A DNA stretch of 64,000 nt from assembly GCF_035277725.1 (NCBI RefSeq), contig NZ_DATEJY010000222.1, positions 4,636-68,635 on the forward strand, written 5' to 3'. Below the pieces are notes generated by a model that saw only the letters and a list, made by a program, of their open reading frames with translations, did not search any database and had not been told where the DNA came from. This stretch comes from Dyella_B sp035277725 (GTDB taxonomy: Bacteria > Pseudomonadota > Gammaproteobacteria > Xanthomonadales > Rhodanobacteraceae). The stretch's first letter is position 1, and each line of letters starts with the position of its first letter. Below, one piece after another: positions 1 to 8,969 of the stretch. A program made the position numbers and the translations under genes.

Positions 1-303
1 AAAGCGGCCATGGCGGTGGCGCAAGGCGAGCTGTCGGTGGATGACATCGACGAAGCGTCGTTCGACCGCTGGACCAGCCTGTCCGAAGTGCCGCCGCTGG
101 ACCTGTTCATTCGTACCGGCGGCGATCATCGCATCAGCAATTTTCTGCTGTGGCAGCTAGCCTATGCGGAGCTGTACTTCACCGAGACGCTGTGGCCGGA
201 CTTCAACCAGGCTTCACTGCAGCTTGCCATCAACGACTTTGCCCGTCGTGAACGGCGCTTCGGCCGCACCGGCGACCAGGTCGCCCAGGCAGCGGTACGT
301 TGA
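1..303 (+). CDS. uppS: Undecaprenyl diphosphate synthase, C-terminal part
   Basis: The reading frame is open from base 1, so the gene starts upstream of the window and only about 100 C-terminal residues are present. UppS is the cytosolic cis-prenyltransferase that makes undecaprenyl diphosphate, the lipid carrier for peptidoglycan and O-antigen units. The family signature RTGGDHRISNFLLWQ followed by AYAELYF and WPDF is plain; the Arg-Thr-Gly-Gly-(Asp/Glu) stretch helps bind the isopentenyl diphosphate substrate. It is followed after 172 bases by cdsA, the usual neighbour in this cluster. Confidence 0.96.
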   Translation, partial: KAAMAVAQGELSVDDIDEASFDRWTSLSEVPPLDLFIRTGGDHRISNFLLWQLAYAELYFTETLWPDFNQASLQLAINDFARRERRFGRTGDQVAQAAVR

Positions 304-475
304 GCCGGCCTGCGCTGGCCTGGCGGCGCGGCCTGAATCTTTCTGCTCAAGGGGCGAGGAGTAACCAAGGCATGCGTGCCGACGTGCGACGACATGTAAA
401 TCCGGCCAGCAGCCATGCCTTCCGGCGCTCCCTTTCCCGCACAGCAGCTGCCGCTGCGAGCTGCTAGGAAACTCT

Positions 476-1303
476 ATGCTGCGACAGCGTGTCATTACCG
501 CCCTGCTCCTTGCGCCGCTCGCGATCCTGCTGATCCTGTTGCTGCCGACCAGCGTATTTGCCTGCCTGCTGGCCGCGGCCTTCTTGGCCGCCACCTGGGA
601 GTGGTCGCGGCTGGCCGGCATGACAAGCCGCGCGGCACGCGGCGTACTGCTCGGTTTCGCCCTGCTGGCCTTCGTGGCTCTATGGTGGTTGCGGAGCACG
701 CCATGGCTATGGCCCGCACTGATCGTGGCCGGCGTGGCGTGGTGGCTGCTGGTGTGCGTATGGCTACGCCATTTCGCTTTCGCGGCGGCGCCGACTCCTG
801 AAAACCGCAACCTGAAACTGCTGGCCGGAGCGTTCGTGGTATTTCCCGCCTGGGTGGCCGCGCTGGACATTCATGGCAGTCCATCGCACGGCCATGCATG
901 GACTTTCCTGGCCATGCTGCTGGTGTGGGCGGCCGACACCGGCGCCTATTTCGCCGGCAGCTGGTTCGGCAAGGGCAAGCGCAAGCTGGCGCCGCAGATC
1001 AGTCCCGGCAAGACCTGGGTGGGGGTATATGGCGCCTTCGCCACCAGTTCCCTGGTGGCGGCCGCGGCCGGGTGGTTGCTGGGTGTGCACGATCTGCGCC
1101 TGCTCGGCCTGATCGTGGTCAGTATCGTGACGGTCGCCGCCTCGATCATCGGTGACCTGCTGGAAAGCCTGATGAAACGCCACGCGAACGTGAAAGACTC
1201 CGGCGCTCTTTTCCCCGGCCACGGTGGCCTGCTGGACCGCCTGGACAGTGTGTTCGCTGCCTTGCCGGTTTTTGCGCTTGGAAAGCTCTTGCTGGGGCTT
1301 TGA
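476..1303 (+). CDS. cdsA: Phosphatidate cytidylyltransferase (CDP-diglyceride synthase)
   Basis: CdsA joins CTP and phosphatidic acid to give CDP-diacylglycerol, the precursor of all phospholipids, at the inner membrane. The 275-residue protein has several hydrophobic segments and ends with the family signature: S-x-x-K-R near residue 225, then KDSG, PGHGG and LDRLDS. The ATG at 476 has a TAGGAA ribosome site five bases upstream. In relatives dxr comes next; here only 187 bases separate cdsA from rseP and no dxr is seen. Confidence 0.96.
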   Translation: MLRQRVITALLLAPLAILLILLLPTSVFACLLAAAFLAATWEWSRLAGMTSRAARGVLLGFALLAFVALWWLRSTPWLWPALIVAGVAWWLLVCVWLRHFAFAAAPTPENRNLKLLAGAFVVFPAWVAALDIHGSPSHGHAWTFLAMLLVWAADTGAYFAGSWFGKGKRKLAPQISPGKTWVGVYGAFATSSLVAAAAGWLLGVHDLRLLGLIVVSIVTVAASIIGDLLESLMKRHANVKDSGALFPGHGGLLDRLDSVFAALPVFALGKLLLGL

Positions 1304-1490
1304 GGCGCGCCACACCTACATCCCTCGCCAGCAAGCGGCAGGAGAGGAAAGAACGGAACTGCCGCTGCCGACCGCGGTCGATATCCCAATCCCGAGCGTA
1401 CGCCACCGCGCAGCTTTTCCAGTCGCCCGGCGGGTACTTCGCAACGCTAGCTGATAAGCTTTGAATTCCTAAGAAGACGTACCCGCTTTG

Positions 1491-2843
1491 ATGAATCCCT
1501 TTTTCGGCTCGGTGTTCTGGTTACTGGTCACGCTAGGCGTGCTGGTGACCTTTCACGAATTCGGACACTACTGGGTCGCCCGCCGCTGCGGTGTGAAAGT
1601 GTTGCGCTTCTCGGTCGGCTTCGGCCGTGCCATCTGGAGGCGCATCGGCCGCGACGGCACTGAATACCAGATCGCCGCGATTCCACTCGGCGGCTACGTC
1701 AAGATGCTCGACGCGCGCGAGGGTGAGGTCGATCCTGCCGAACGCCATCAGGAGTTCACCGCGCAGCCGATCTGGAAACGCATCGCCATCGTCGCCGCCG
1801 GCCCGGGCTTCAATATCATTTTCACCATTGCCGCGTTCTGGCTGATGTTCGTCATGGGCCGCACGGACTACGCGCCGATCGTGACCGCCGCCCCGCAAAG
1901 CCTGGCCGCCGAGGCAGGCATCCATGAGGGCGATCGCCTGCTCACCGTTGGCGGCGAGCCGGTCACCACCTGGAGCGGTTCGTACGACGTCATCGCCAAC
2001 GCGCTGCTTGGCCGCACGCCCCTGGCCGTCACCGTGCGCGGCACGGATGGCACGGAACGTTCGCTGGTTCTGCCGCTCAACCGCCTGCCGGCCGGCGAAG
2101 ACGTGGGGCAATACCTGGACAAGCTGGGCCTGGAACTGGCGCCGCCTCCACCGGTCGCCGCCACCGTCGAACCCGGCGATCCTGCCGCACTGGCCGGCTT
2201 GCAGGGTGGTGATCGCATCCTGCGCATCAACGGCACCGCGGTGAAGAACGATTTCAATGACATCGGCACGCTGGTGAAGGCCGCTGCCGCGAAATCGCCG
2301 CGCCTTTCGGTGGACGTCGAGCGTCATGGCAAACCGATGAACTTCATCGTCACGGCGCAGATGAAATCCGAAAAAGGCCAGCCGGTGCAGTGGATCATCG
2401 GCATCACCAGCCCGGCCGCCGAAGTCGCCATCCAGCATTACGGCCCGGCCAAGGCGATGGTTGAATCGCTCAGCCTCACGTGGCAGCGCACCACCGACAC
2501 CTTCAGCATGGTCGGCAAGATGATTACCGGCGAGGCGTCGACCAAGAACATTTCAGGCGTCATCGGCATTGCGCAAGTCGCCAACGCGGCAGCGCAAATG
2601 GGGCTGGATCGCTTCCTGGAATTTCTCGGCCTGGTGTCACTGAGCCTGGCCATCATCAACCTGCTGCCCATTCCGGTCTTGGATGGCGGCCATCTGCTGT
2701 ATTACCTTATCGAGCTGATCAAAGGCAGCCCGGTCAGCGAACGGACCATGATCGCGGGCCAGTACGTGGGCATCGCCTTGCTGTTCACGCTGATGGGGTT
2801 GGCGTTCTACAACGACATCCATCGCATCATCCTGCCCTCGTGA
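1491..2843 (+). CDS. rseP: Site-2 intramembrane zinc metalloprotease RseP
   Basis: RseP cuts anti-sigma factor RseA inside the inner membrane during the sigma-E envelope stress response and also clears signal peptide remnants. The zinc motif HEFGH (His22, Glu23, His26) lies in the first membrane segment; two PDZ domains occupy roughly residues 110-290; the second zinc site is the LDGGH segment near residue 395. Length of 450 residues fits the family. I chose ATG 1491 (MNPFFG) over the TTG one codon upstream. It precedes bamA, as in most proteobacteria. Confidence 0.96.
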   Translation: MNPFFGSVFWLLVTLGVLVTFHEFGHYWVARRCGVKVLRFSVGFGRAIWRRIGRDGTEYQIAAIPLGGYVKMLDAREGEVDPAERHQEFTAQPIWKRIAIVAAGPGFNIIFTIAAFWLMFVMGRTDYAPIVTAAPQSLAAEAGIHEGDRLLTVGGEPVTTWSGSYDVIANALLGRTPLAVTVRGTDGTERSLVLPLNRLPAGEDVGQYLDKLGLELAPPPPVAATVEPGDPAALAGLQGGDRILRINGTAVKNDFNDIGTLVKAAAAKSPRLSVDVERHGKPMNFIVTAQMKSEKGQPVQWIIGITSPAAEVAIQHYGPAKAMVESLSLTWQRTTDTFSMVGKMITGEASTKNISGVIGIAQVANAAAQMGLDRFLEFLGLVSLSLAIINLLPIPVLDGGHLLYYLIELIKGSPVSERTMIAGQYVGIALLFTLMGLAFYNDIHRIILPS

Positions 2844-3015
2844 GACGGATGCGCGCCGCCTGCAACCTCATGGTTGAGTGCTGGCCGCGGTCATCCTATT
2901 GCGTGGCAAACCTCGCGCCCTGCGCGGTGACCGGTGTCTCTTTACCGGTGCTGCCAGCGCAAGTGGGGAAAACAACATGAGGCCGGGATGATGCCGGCTT
3001 TGGAAAAAATGCAGC

Positions 3016-3037
3016 GGGGCGGCCGCATGACCGCCCC
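3016..3037 (+). other. Hairpin in the bamA leader
   Basis: GGGGCGG (3016-3022) and CCGCCCC (3031-3037) form a perfect 7-bp stem with an 8-base loop, 27 bases before the bamA start. A smaller GCCGG/CCGGC hairpin lies just upstream near 2983-2999. No T-tract follows, so a terminator is unlikely; it may be an mRNA stability or processing structure. Confidence 0.45.
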
Positions 3038-3063
3038 GTCCGAATAACACAACGGAATCGACG

Positions 3064-5496
3064 ATGAAGCGTATCGCCGCCCTGATCCTGCTTGCCTCCC
3101 TGTCCACCAGCGCGTTCGCGCTGGACCCCTTCGTCGTTTCCGACATCCGCATCGAAGGCCTGAACCGCATCTCCGCCGGTACCGTATTCAACTACCTGCA
3201 GATCAACAAGGGCGACCGGCTCACCTCCGAAGAAGCCCAACAGGCCATTCGCGCGCTGTACAACACCAAGTTCTTCAGCGACGTAGAGCTGGATCGCGAC
3301 GGCAACATCCTGGTGATCAAGGTGACCGAGCGTCCGTCGATTGCCAAGCTGTCGATTCGCGGCAATAGCGACATCAAGACCGACGACTTGAAGAAGGGCC
3401 TGAAGGACATCGGCCTGTCCGAAGGCGAGACCTTCGACCGCCTCGCATTGGACCGCGTGCAGCAGGAACTGATCCGCCAGTACTACAACCGCGGCAAGTA
3501 CAACGTGTCGGTGATTCCGCACGTCACCACGCTTGACCGCAACCGCGTATCCATCGACATCGAAATCCGCGAAGGCAAGGTTGCCAAGGTCAAGGAAGTG
3601 AACATCGTTGGCAACACGGCGTTCACCGACAAGGAAATCGAAGACAACTTCGAAACCGGTACGACCAACCTGCTCTCGTGGTATTCGAAGAACGACCAGT
3701 ACTCGCAGGACAAACTGTCGGGCGACTTGAAGAAACTGCAGTCCTACTACATGGATCGCGGCTACGCCGACTTCGGCATCGACTCCACCCAGGTCACCAT
3801 TGCGCCGGACAAGCGTGCGATGTACATCGCCGCCGACGTGATCCAGGGCGACATCTACCACATCTCCGGCACGCACCTGCTCGGTCAGCTGATCCTGCCC
3901 GAAGACACGCTGCGCAGGCTGGTGTTCGTGAAAGATGGCGACCTGTTCAACCGCCGCGCCATCGAGGCAACCTCCGATTCGATCAAGGCACTGCTGGCCA
4001 ACATCGGTTACGCCTTCGCCAAGGTCAATTCGGTACCCAAGCTCGACAAAGACAAGAAGACTGTCGACGTGACCTGGTATATCCAGCCGGGTCCGCGCGT
4101 GTACGTGCGCCGCGTGATCTTCCAGGGCAATACCCGCACGGAAGACGACGTGCTGCGTCGTGAAATGCGCCAGCTCGAAGGCTCGTGGTACTCGCAGGCC
4201 GCGATCGACCGTTCGAAGATCCGCTTGCAGCAGCTGGGCTATTTCAAGACCGTCACCATCGACAAGCAGACCGTACCGGGCAGCGATGACGAAGTCGATC
4301 TGACGGCGAAGGTGGAAGAACAATCCGCCGGCAGCCTGACCTTCGGCGTGGGTTACTCGCAGTACTCGGGCATCATCCTGTCCAGCTCGGTATCGCAGAA
4401 GAACTTCCTCGGCACCGGCGACCAATTCAGCATCGGTGCGCAGCGCAGCGATTACCTCACGTCGATCAACGCGGGCTACTACAACCCGTATCTGACCGAG
4501 AACGGCATCGGCATCGGCTACAACGCCACCTTCTCGAAGGCCGACTACAGCAGCCTGGGCAGCCAGTACGCGAGCTATTCGAACAGCACCAAATCATTCT
4601 CGACCACCATCGGCATTCCGATCACCGACTTCGACCGCCTGAGCGGCAGCCTCGGTATCGGCAGCACCAAGATCAACACCTATTACGGCTACACGCCGCA
4701 GGTGCTGATCGACTACATCAACGCGCTGGGCCACGAGACCATCCATACCTGGACCGGCTCGCTGAGCTGGATCCACGACACGCGCAACTCGTATTGGGCG
4801 CCCACACACGGCGGTCAGCTCACCGCGGGCGTGAACGTGGCACTGCCAGGCTCCACCGTGCAGTATTGGACCTTTAACGCCGAAGCCAACCATTACTGGC
4901 CGCTGTGGAAGGGTTTCGTGCTGTACCTGGATGGCAAGGTGGCCTACGGCGATACCTACGGAACGCAGAAATTCGAGAACACCACGGCTGACTACAATGC
5001 CGCCACCGGTGTCGGCTACAAGGCTGGCGACAAGGTCACCTTCCCGTTCTGGATGAACTTCTACGCGGGCGGTGTGACCGACCTGCGCGGCTTCCAGGAC
5101 AACACCCTCGGCCCGCGCGCTTGCGCCGGCGCGGCTACCGACGGTTCGCCCATCAAGCCCGCCGCCAACGGCTACTGCCAAGGCAGCCCCTATACCTATG
5201 CGCAGCCGATCGGCGGTGCGTTCAAGGTGCTGGGCACGGCCGAGATCTACCTGCCGCTGCCGTTCCTCAAGGACATCAACACCGCACGCGTGTCGTTGTT
5301 CATGGACGTCGGCCAGGCCTATCAGAACGTCCAGAGCTTCAGCACGAAGACGCTGGATGCATCGGCCGGCATCTCGTTGCACTGGCAGGCACCGATCGGC
5401 CCGCTGATCATCAGCCTAGGCACGCCGATCCGCTCGCAGCCTGGCGACAGCCAGTACGAAGAACGCATCCAGTTCACCTTCGGCAGCCAGTTCTAA
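3064..5496 (+). CDS. bamA: Outer membrane protein assembly factor BamA
   Basis: BamA is the Omp85 core of the BAM complex that folds and inserts beta-barrel proteins in the outer membrane. The 810-residue protein starts with a Sec signal peptide (MKRIAALILLASLSTSAFA, then LDPF), has five POTRA domains over about residues 22-420, and a C-terminal 16-strand barrel ending in the aromatic residue typical of outer membrane proteins (GSQF). The VTDLRGF segment near residue 675 matches the conserved VRGF region of loop 6, with Leu-Arg-Gly-Phe here. skp, normally next, is not present. Confidence 0.97.
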   Translation: MKRIAALILLASLSTSAFALDPFVVSDIRIEGLNRISAGTVFNYLQINKGDRLTSEEAQQAIRALYNTKFFSDVELDRDGNILVIKVTERPSIAKLSIRGNSDIKTDDLKKGLKDIGLSEGETFDRLALDRVQQELIRQYYNRGKYNVSVIPHVTTLDRNRVSIDIEIREGKVAKVKEVNIVGNTAFTDKEIEDNFETGTTNLLSWYSKNDQYSQDKLSGDLKKLQSYYMDRGYADFGIDSTQVTIAPDKRAMYIAADVIQGDIYHISGTHLLGQLILPEDTLRRLVFVKDGDLFNRRAIEATSDSIKALLANIGYAFAKVNSVPKLDKDKKTVDVTWYIQPGPRVYVRRVIFQGNTRTEDDVLRREMRQLEGSWYSQAAIDRSKIRLQQLGYFKTVTIDKQTVPGSDDEVDLTAKVEEQSAGSLTFGVGYSQYSGIILSSSVSQKNFLGTGDQFSIGAQRSDYLTSINAGYYNPYLTENGIGIGYNATFSKADYSSLGSQYASYSNSTKSFSTTIGIPITDFDRLSGSLGIGSTKINTYYGYTPQVLIDYINALGHETIHTWTGSLSWIHDTRNSYWAPTHGGQLTAGVNVALPGSTVQYWTFNAEANHYWPLWKGFVLYLDGKVAYGDTYGTQKFENTTADYNAATGVGYKAGDKVTFPFWMNFYAGGVTDLRGFQDNTLGPRACAGAATDGSPIKPAANGYCQGSPYTYAQPIGGAFKVLGTAEIYLPLPFLKDINTARVSLFMDVGQAYQNVQSFSTKTLDASAGISLHWQAPIGPLIISLGTPIRSQPGDSQYEERIQFTFGSQF

Positions 5497-5510
5497 TTGC
5501 CATCACCTTA

Positions 5511-5538
5511 CGACGCCGCGGCCCGGTCCGCGGCGTCG
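5511..5538 (+). terminator. GC-rich hairpin after bamA
   Basis: A perfect 11-bp inverted repeat (5511-5521 and 5528-5538, loop CCCGGT) begins 15 bases after the bamA stop. There is no T-run, so it could be a weak terminator or a 3' end that stabilises the bamA mRNA rather than a full intrinsic terminator. Confidence 0.5.
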
Positions 5539-5655
5539 CCGTGTCCAGCCTTGCAAACACAGGCTCGCGCACACCGGTCTACCGGATCCGATCGTTCCGC
5601 CATCGTTCCGGGGCATTCCCAAGTTCGACGCTCTGCTCGTGAAGTGAGGGGAACG

Positions 5656-7725
5656 ATGCAAGCTGTCCGGTCAATGAGAACTAACTCATCCACCCTGTCA
5701 CGCAGGCAGCGGACGCTCGTCTGGGGCGCGGCCGTGGCGCTGCTTTTGCTGTTCACCATGCAGGTGTTCAACGTGGTGCGGCAGGAATCCCTCAGCTGGG
5801 ACGAAGGCGACCACATCTTTGCCGGCTATATGGGATGGAAAACCCACGACTTCGGGTTCAATCCCGAGCATCCGCCGCTGATGAAAGCCGTGGCGACGAT
5901 CCCGCTGCTGGGATTGCCGTTGAAGGTATCCACCGACCAGCATCGTTTCTTCAAGGACGAGGCCTATCTTGATGGCCGCGCCTTGTTGTTCGACAACGCG
6001 CCGTTCAATGCGCAGTCCTTGACCTTGCGTGTGCGGCTGGCGGCCGGCGTGGTGGCGCTGTCGCTGGCCGTACTGGTGTTTGCGGCAGCATGGGAAATGT
6101 TCGGCGCCGGCGCGGCGTTGCTGGCATTGGCGCTGCTGTGTTTCGAACCGAACGTGCTGGCACACAGTGCATTGGTCACCACCGATATCGGCGTTTCATG
6201 CTTCCTGCTGGCTGCGGTGTACGCGTTCTACCGTTACAACAAGGCTCCCTCGTTGTGGCGCTTGTTGATCGCTGGTGTGGCGGCCGGACTCGCCTTGGCG
6301 ACGAAACACTCCGCCATCCTGCTGGTGCCGATGCTTGCTGCACTCGCCGTCGTGGAGCTTATCTGCCCGGCCGATCGCAACACCCCGCTCGATGCTCCTT
6401 TACCCAAGCGTATCCTGCGATTGGGAGGTGCCCTGATCGCCATCGGTGCCGCCGGCCTGCTGGTGCTGTGGAGTTTCTACGGTTTTCGCTATGCCGCGCG
6501 CCCGGATGGACTCCAGCTTGCTCCGTCACTGATCGAGTATGTGAAACCGCTGCGCCCCCTTGAGGCAAAGGGCATCCTGCTGCTGGCGCGCTGGCATGTG
6601 CTGCCGGAATCCTATCTTTATGGCCTGACGGACGTGCGCTCGATGGCCAACGGCATGCCGAGTTTCATCTTCGGCAAGGTCTACGACCACGGCGTCTGGT
6701 TCTACTTCCCGGCCATATTGGCGATCAAGTCCACGCTCGGCTTTCTCGGCATGCTGCTGCTTGCGATCGCCGCACTCGTTGCGCGTAGCTGGCCACGCCC
6801 GCGCGAGGCGCTGTACCTGTTGCTGCCGGCACTGATCTATCTATGGGTGGCGATGCAGTCCAGCTTGAATATCGGCGCCCGCCACATCATGCCGGTGTAT
6901 GTCTTCCTGCTGGTGTTTGCGGCCGGCGGTTGCTGGGCCTTGATGCAACGCGGCGGAGCCTGGCAACGCAAATCCACCGTGCTGATAGCCTTCTTGCTGG
7001 CCGCACACGTGACCTCCTCGGTGCGCGCCTATCCCAACTACATGGCCTATTCGAACGAACTGTGGGGAGGTCCGGCGCAAACCTATAAGGTGCTCACGGA
7101 TTCAAGCGCGGATTGGGCGCAACAACTGCTGGCCGTGAAACAGTATCTGGACAGCCGCGGCATCAAGAACTGCTGGTTCGCCTACTTTGCACAGCCTTTC
7201 ATAAGGCCTGCGGACTACGGCATTCCATGCAAGCTGCTGCCGACACCCGATGGCATCTGGCAGAAGATGGATACCGACGTGCCACCCGTCATCCACGGCC
7301 CTGTACTGATCAGCGCGGGCGACTGGACGTGGTACGAGATGGGCCCCAGCTCGCCCAATCCTTACGAGTCGTTTCAACACCTGCAACCCGTGGCCAACAT
7401 CCAGGATGGCGTGCTGGTTTACGAAGGCGACTTCCACGTGCCGCTGGCTTCGGCGCTGGGCCATATCCAGCGTTCCAGCAACCTGCTGGAGCAGAAAAAA
7501 ACCGCCGAAGCCGTAGCCGAAGCACGCACTGTCGTGGCTATCGCGCCCGATGCCGTGCAAGCCCAACTGGCGCTCGGCGATGCGCTGGCCGCGCAGGCTG
7601 ACAGCGGCGGCGCCCACGCCGCTTATCGCGCCGCATTGAGTTTGGCCGCCCAGATGGCGCCAGGCGCGCGGGAAACCTGGAGCGAACGCATCCGGCAGAA
7701 GCTGCAGACGGTGACCCCGCCGTGA
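5656..7725 (+). CDS. Membrane glycosyltransferase of the PMT/ArnT (GT-C) type with C-terminal TPR
   Basis: A 689-residue polytopic protein with roughly ten hydrophobic segments. Early in the first periplasmic loop it has SWDEGDH (Asp49, Glu50) and then PEHPPL near residue 70, the acidic pair and His-Pro-Pro that mark glycosyltransferase family 39 enzymes, which transfer sugars from lipid-linked donors. Residues of about 590-660 look like tetratricopeptide repeats. The frame is open from TTG 5497, but ATG 5656 has a GAGGGGA ribosome site. It takes the position where relatives carry skp. Substrate unknown; a role in envelope glycosylation is inference from family and neighbours. Confidence 0.75.
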   Translation: MQAVRSMRTNSSTLSRRQRTLVWGAAVALLLLFTMQVFNVVRQESLSWDEGDHIFAGYMGWKTHDFGFNPEHPPLMKAVATIPLLGLPLKVSTDQHRFFKDEAYLDGRALLFDNAPFNAQSLTLRVRLAAGVVALSLAVLVFAAAWEMFGAGAALLALALLCFEPNVLAHSALVTTDIGVSCFLLAAVYAFYRYNKAPSLWRLLIAGVAAGLALATKHSAILLVPMLAALAVVELICPADRNTPLDAPLPKRILRLGGALIAIGAAGLLVLWSFYGFRYAARPDGLQLAPSLIEYVKPLRPLEAKGILLLARWHVLPESYLYGLTDVRSMANGMPSFIFGKVYDHGVWFYFPAILAIKSTLGFLGMLLLAIAALVARSWPRPREALYLLLPALIYLWVAMQSSLNIGARHIMPVYVFLLVFAAGGCWALMQRGGAWQRKSTVLIAFLLAAHVTSSVRAYPNYMAYSNELWGGPAQTYKVLTDSSADWAQQLLAVKQYLDSRGIKNCWFAYFAQPFIRPADYGIPCKLLPTPDGIWQKMDTDVPPVIHGPVLISAGDWTWYEMGPSSPNPYESFQHLQPVANIQDGVLVYEGDFHVPLASALGHIQRSSNLLEQKKTAEAVAEARTVVAIAPDAVQAQLALGDALAAQADSGGAHAAYRAALSLAAQMAPGARETWSERIRQKLQTVTPP

Positions 7726-7778
7726 ACGCGGCAGGGGCCAACCCTCTACAATGCCGCCGCTGCCTTGGAGTTTGAGGA

Positions 7779-8807
7779 ATGAATCCAATCCGTTACAGCG
7801 TTGCCCAGCTTGCCGAACGTTTCGCCCTGGAGTTCCAGGGTGACGGGGCACGCATCATCGATGGTGTCGGCACACTTGCCGCTGCAGGTCCGACCCAGCT
7901 GAGCTTTCTTTCCAACAGCAAATACGCCGCGCAACTGGCCACCACGCGCGCCGGCGTGGTGGTGGTGAATCGCGATGCCGCGGAAAGTTGTCCCACCGCG
8001 ACCCTGATCGCCCGCGATCCGTACGTGGCCTACGCGCACATAGCCGCCTTGTTCGAGCGCCTGCCGGCCGCGACGCCGGGCGTGCATCCCACGGCGGTGA
8101 TCGCACCGAGTGCGCGCGTCAGTCCGTCGGCAAGCATCGGCCCCTGCTGCGTCATCGAAGACGGCGCCGTGGTCGAAGACGGCGCCATCCTCGGCCCGCA
8201 TTGCATCATCGGTCCCGAATGCACGGTCGGTGCGCAGTCGCGGCTGGTCGCGCGCGTCACCTTGGTAATCCGCGTGACGCTGGGCAAGCGCGTGCTGGCG
8301 CATCCGGGCGCGGTGATCGGCTCGGACGGCTTCGGCCTGGCGTTCGATCGCGACCACTGGGTGAAGCTGCCGCAGCTGGGCGGCGTGCGCATCGGCGACG
8401 ACTGTGAAATCGGCGCCAACACCACCATCGATCGTGGTGCGCTGGACGACACCGTGCTGGAAGAAGACGTGCGCCTGGACAACCAGATCCAGATCGCCCA
8501 CAACGTCTACATCGGTGCACACACCGCCATGGCCGGCTGCGCCGCCGTGGCCGGCAGTGCGAAAATCGGCCGTTATTGCATGATCGGCGGCAATGCCGGC
8601 GTGCTCGGCCATCTCGAATTGGCCGACCGGGTTACCATTACGGCCAAGAGCCTGGTGACTCATTCGATTCGGGAGGCTGGCGAGTATTCCTCCGGGGTGC
8701 CGCTGCAGGAGAACCGACAGTGGCGCCGCAATGCTGCGCGCTTCAAGCACCTGGACGAATACGCGCGCCGATTGTCGGCGCTGGAAAAGGATAAGAACGA
8801 TGATTAA
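7779..8807 (+). CDS. lpxD: UDP-3-O-acyl-glucosamine N-acyltransferase LpxD
   Basis: LpxD adds the second 3-hydroxyacyl chain, from acyl-ACP, in lipid A synthesis. The 342-residue protein has the N-terminal uridine-binding domain (to about residue 100), then a left-handed beta helix of hexapeptide repeats, with the catalytic histidine at His241 in QIAHNV, and a short C-terminal helix. Start ATG 7779 follows a GAGGA site. The stop codon at 8805-8807 abuts a large palindrome that separates it from fabZ. Confidence 0.97.
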   Translation: MNPIRYSVAQLAERFALEFQGDGARIIDGVGTLAAAGPTQLSFLSNSKYAAQLATTRAGVVVVNRDAAESCPTATLIARDPYVAYAHIAALFERLPAATPGVHPTAVIAPSARVSPSASIGPCCVIEDGAVVEDGAILGPHCIIGPECTVGAQSRLVARVTLVIRVTLGKRVLAHPGAVIGSDGFGLAFDRDHWVKLPQLGGVRIGDDCEIGANTTIDRGALDDTVLEEDVRLDNQIQIAHNVYIGAHTAMAGCAAVAGSAKIGRYCMIGGNAGVLGHLELADRVTITAKSLVTHSIREAGEYSSGVPLQENRQWRRNAARFKHLDEYARRLSALEKDKNDD

Positions 8808-8969
8808 GAGCCTGTGTTCACACTCCAAGCACCTCGCATTGCGCCGGAGTGGCCGCCATGCGGCCGCGCGCGACTTGGCCAGACCGCCAGTCTGGTGCTG
8901 CGCCGCGCACGACCACCTGACAACCACTCCGGCGCAATGCGAGGCACTTGGAATATGAACACAAGCTCT
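8807..8969. repeat. 163-bp imperfect palindrome spanning the lpxD-fabZ junction
   Basis: Arms at 8807-8852 and 8924-8969 are 46 bases long and match at 41 positions. All five differences are transitions that give C-A or A-C mismatches in a plus-strand RNA but G-U pairs in a minus-strand RNA. The 71-base centre has two further hairpins: GGCCGC/GCGGCC (8851-8865) and CCAGAC/GTCTGG (8879-8895). The right arm contains the fabZ start codon (8955) and its first five codons. It may be a MITE-like or REP-related element; no clear target duplication is seen. Confidence 0.85.

Noticed and set aside
1304..1490. Proof that the organism uses the mevalonate pathway
   Set aside because: Absence of dxr from one locus in a 64-kb window says nothing about the rest of the genome.
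8814..8954. N-terminal extension of FabZ read through the palindrome
   Set aside because: The extra 47 residues have no counterpart in FabZ proteins and ATG 8955 gives the expected length.
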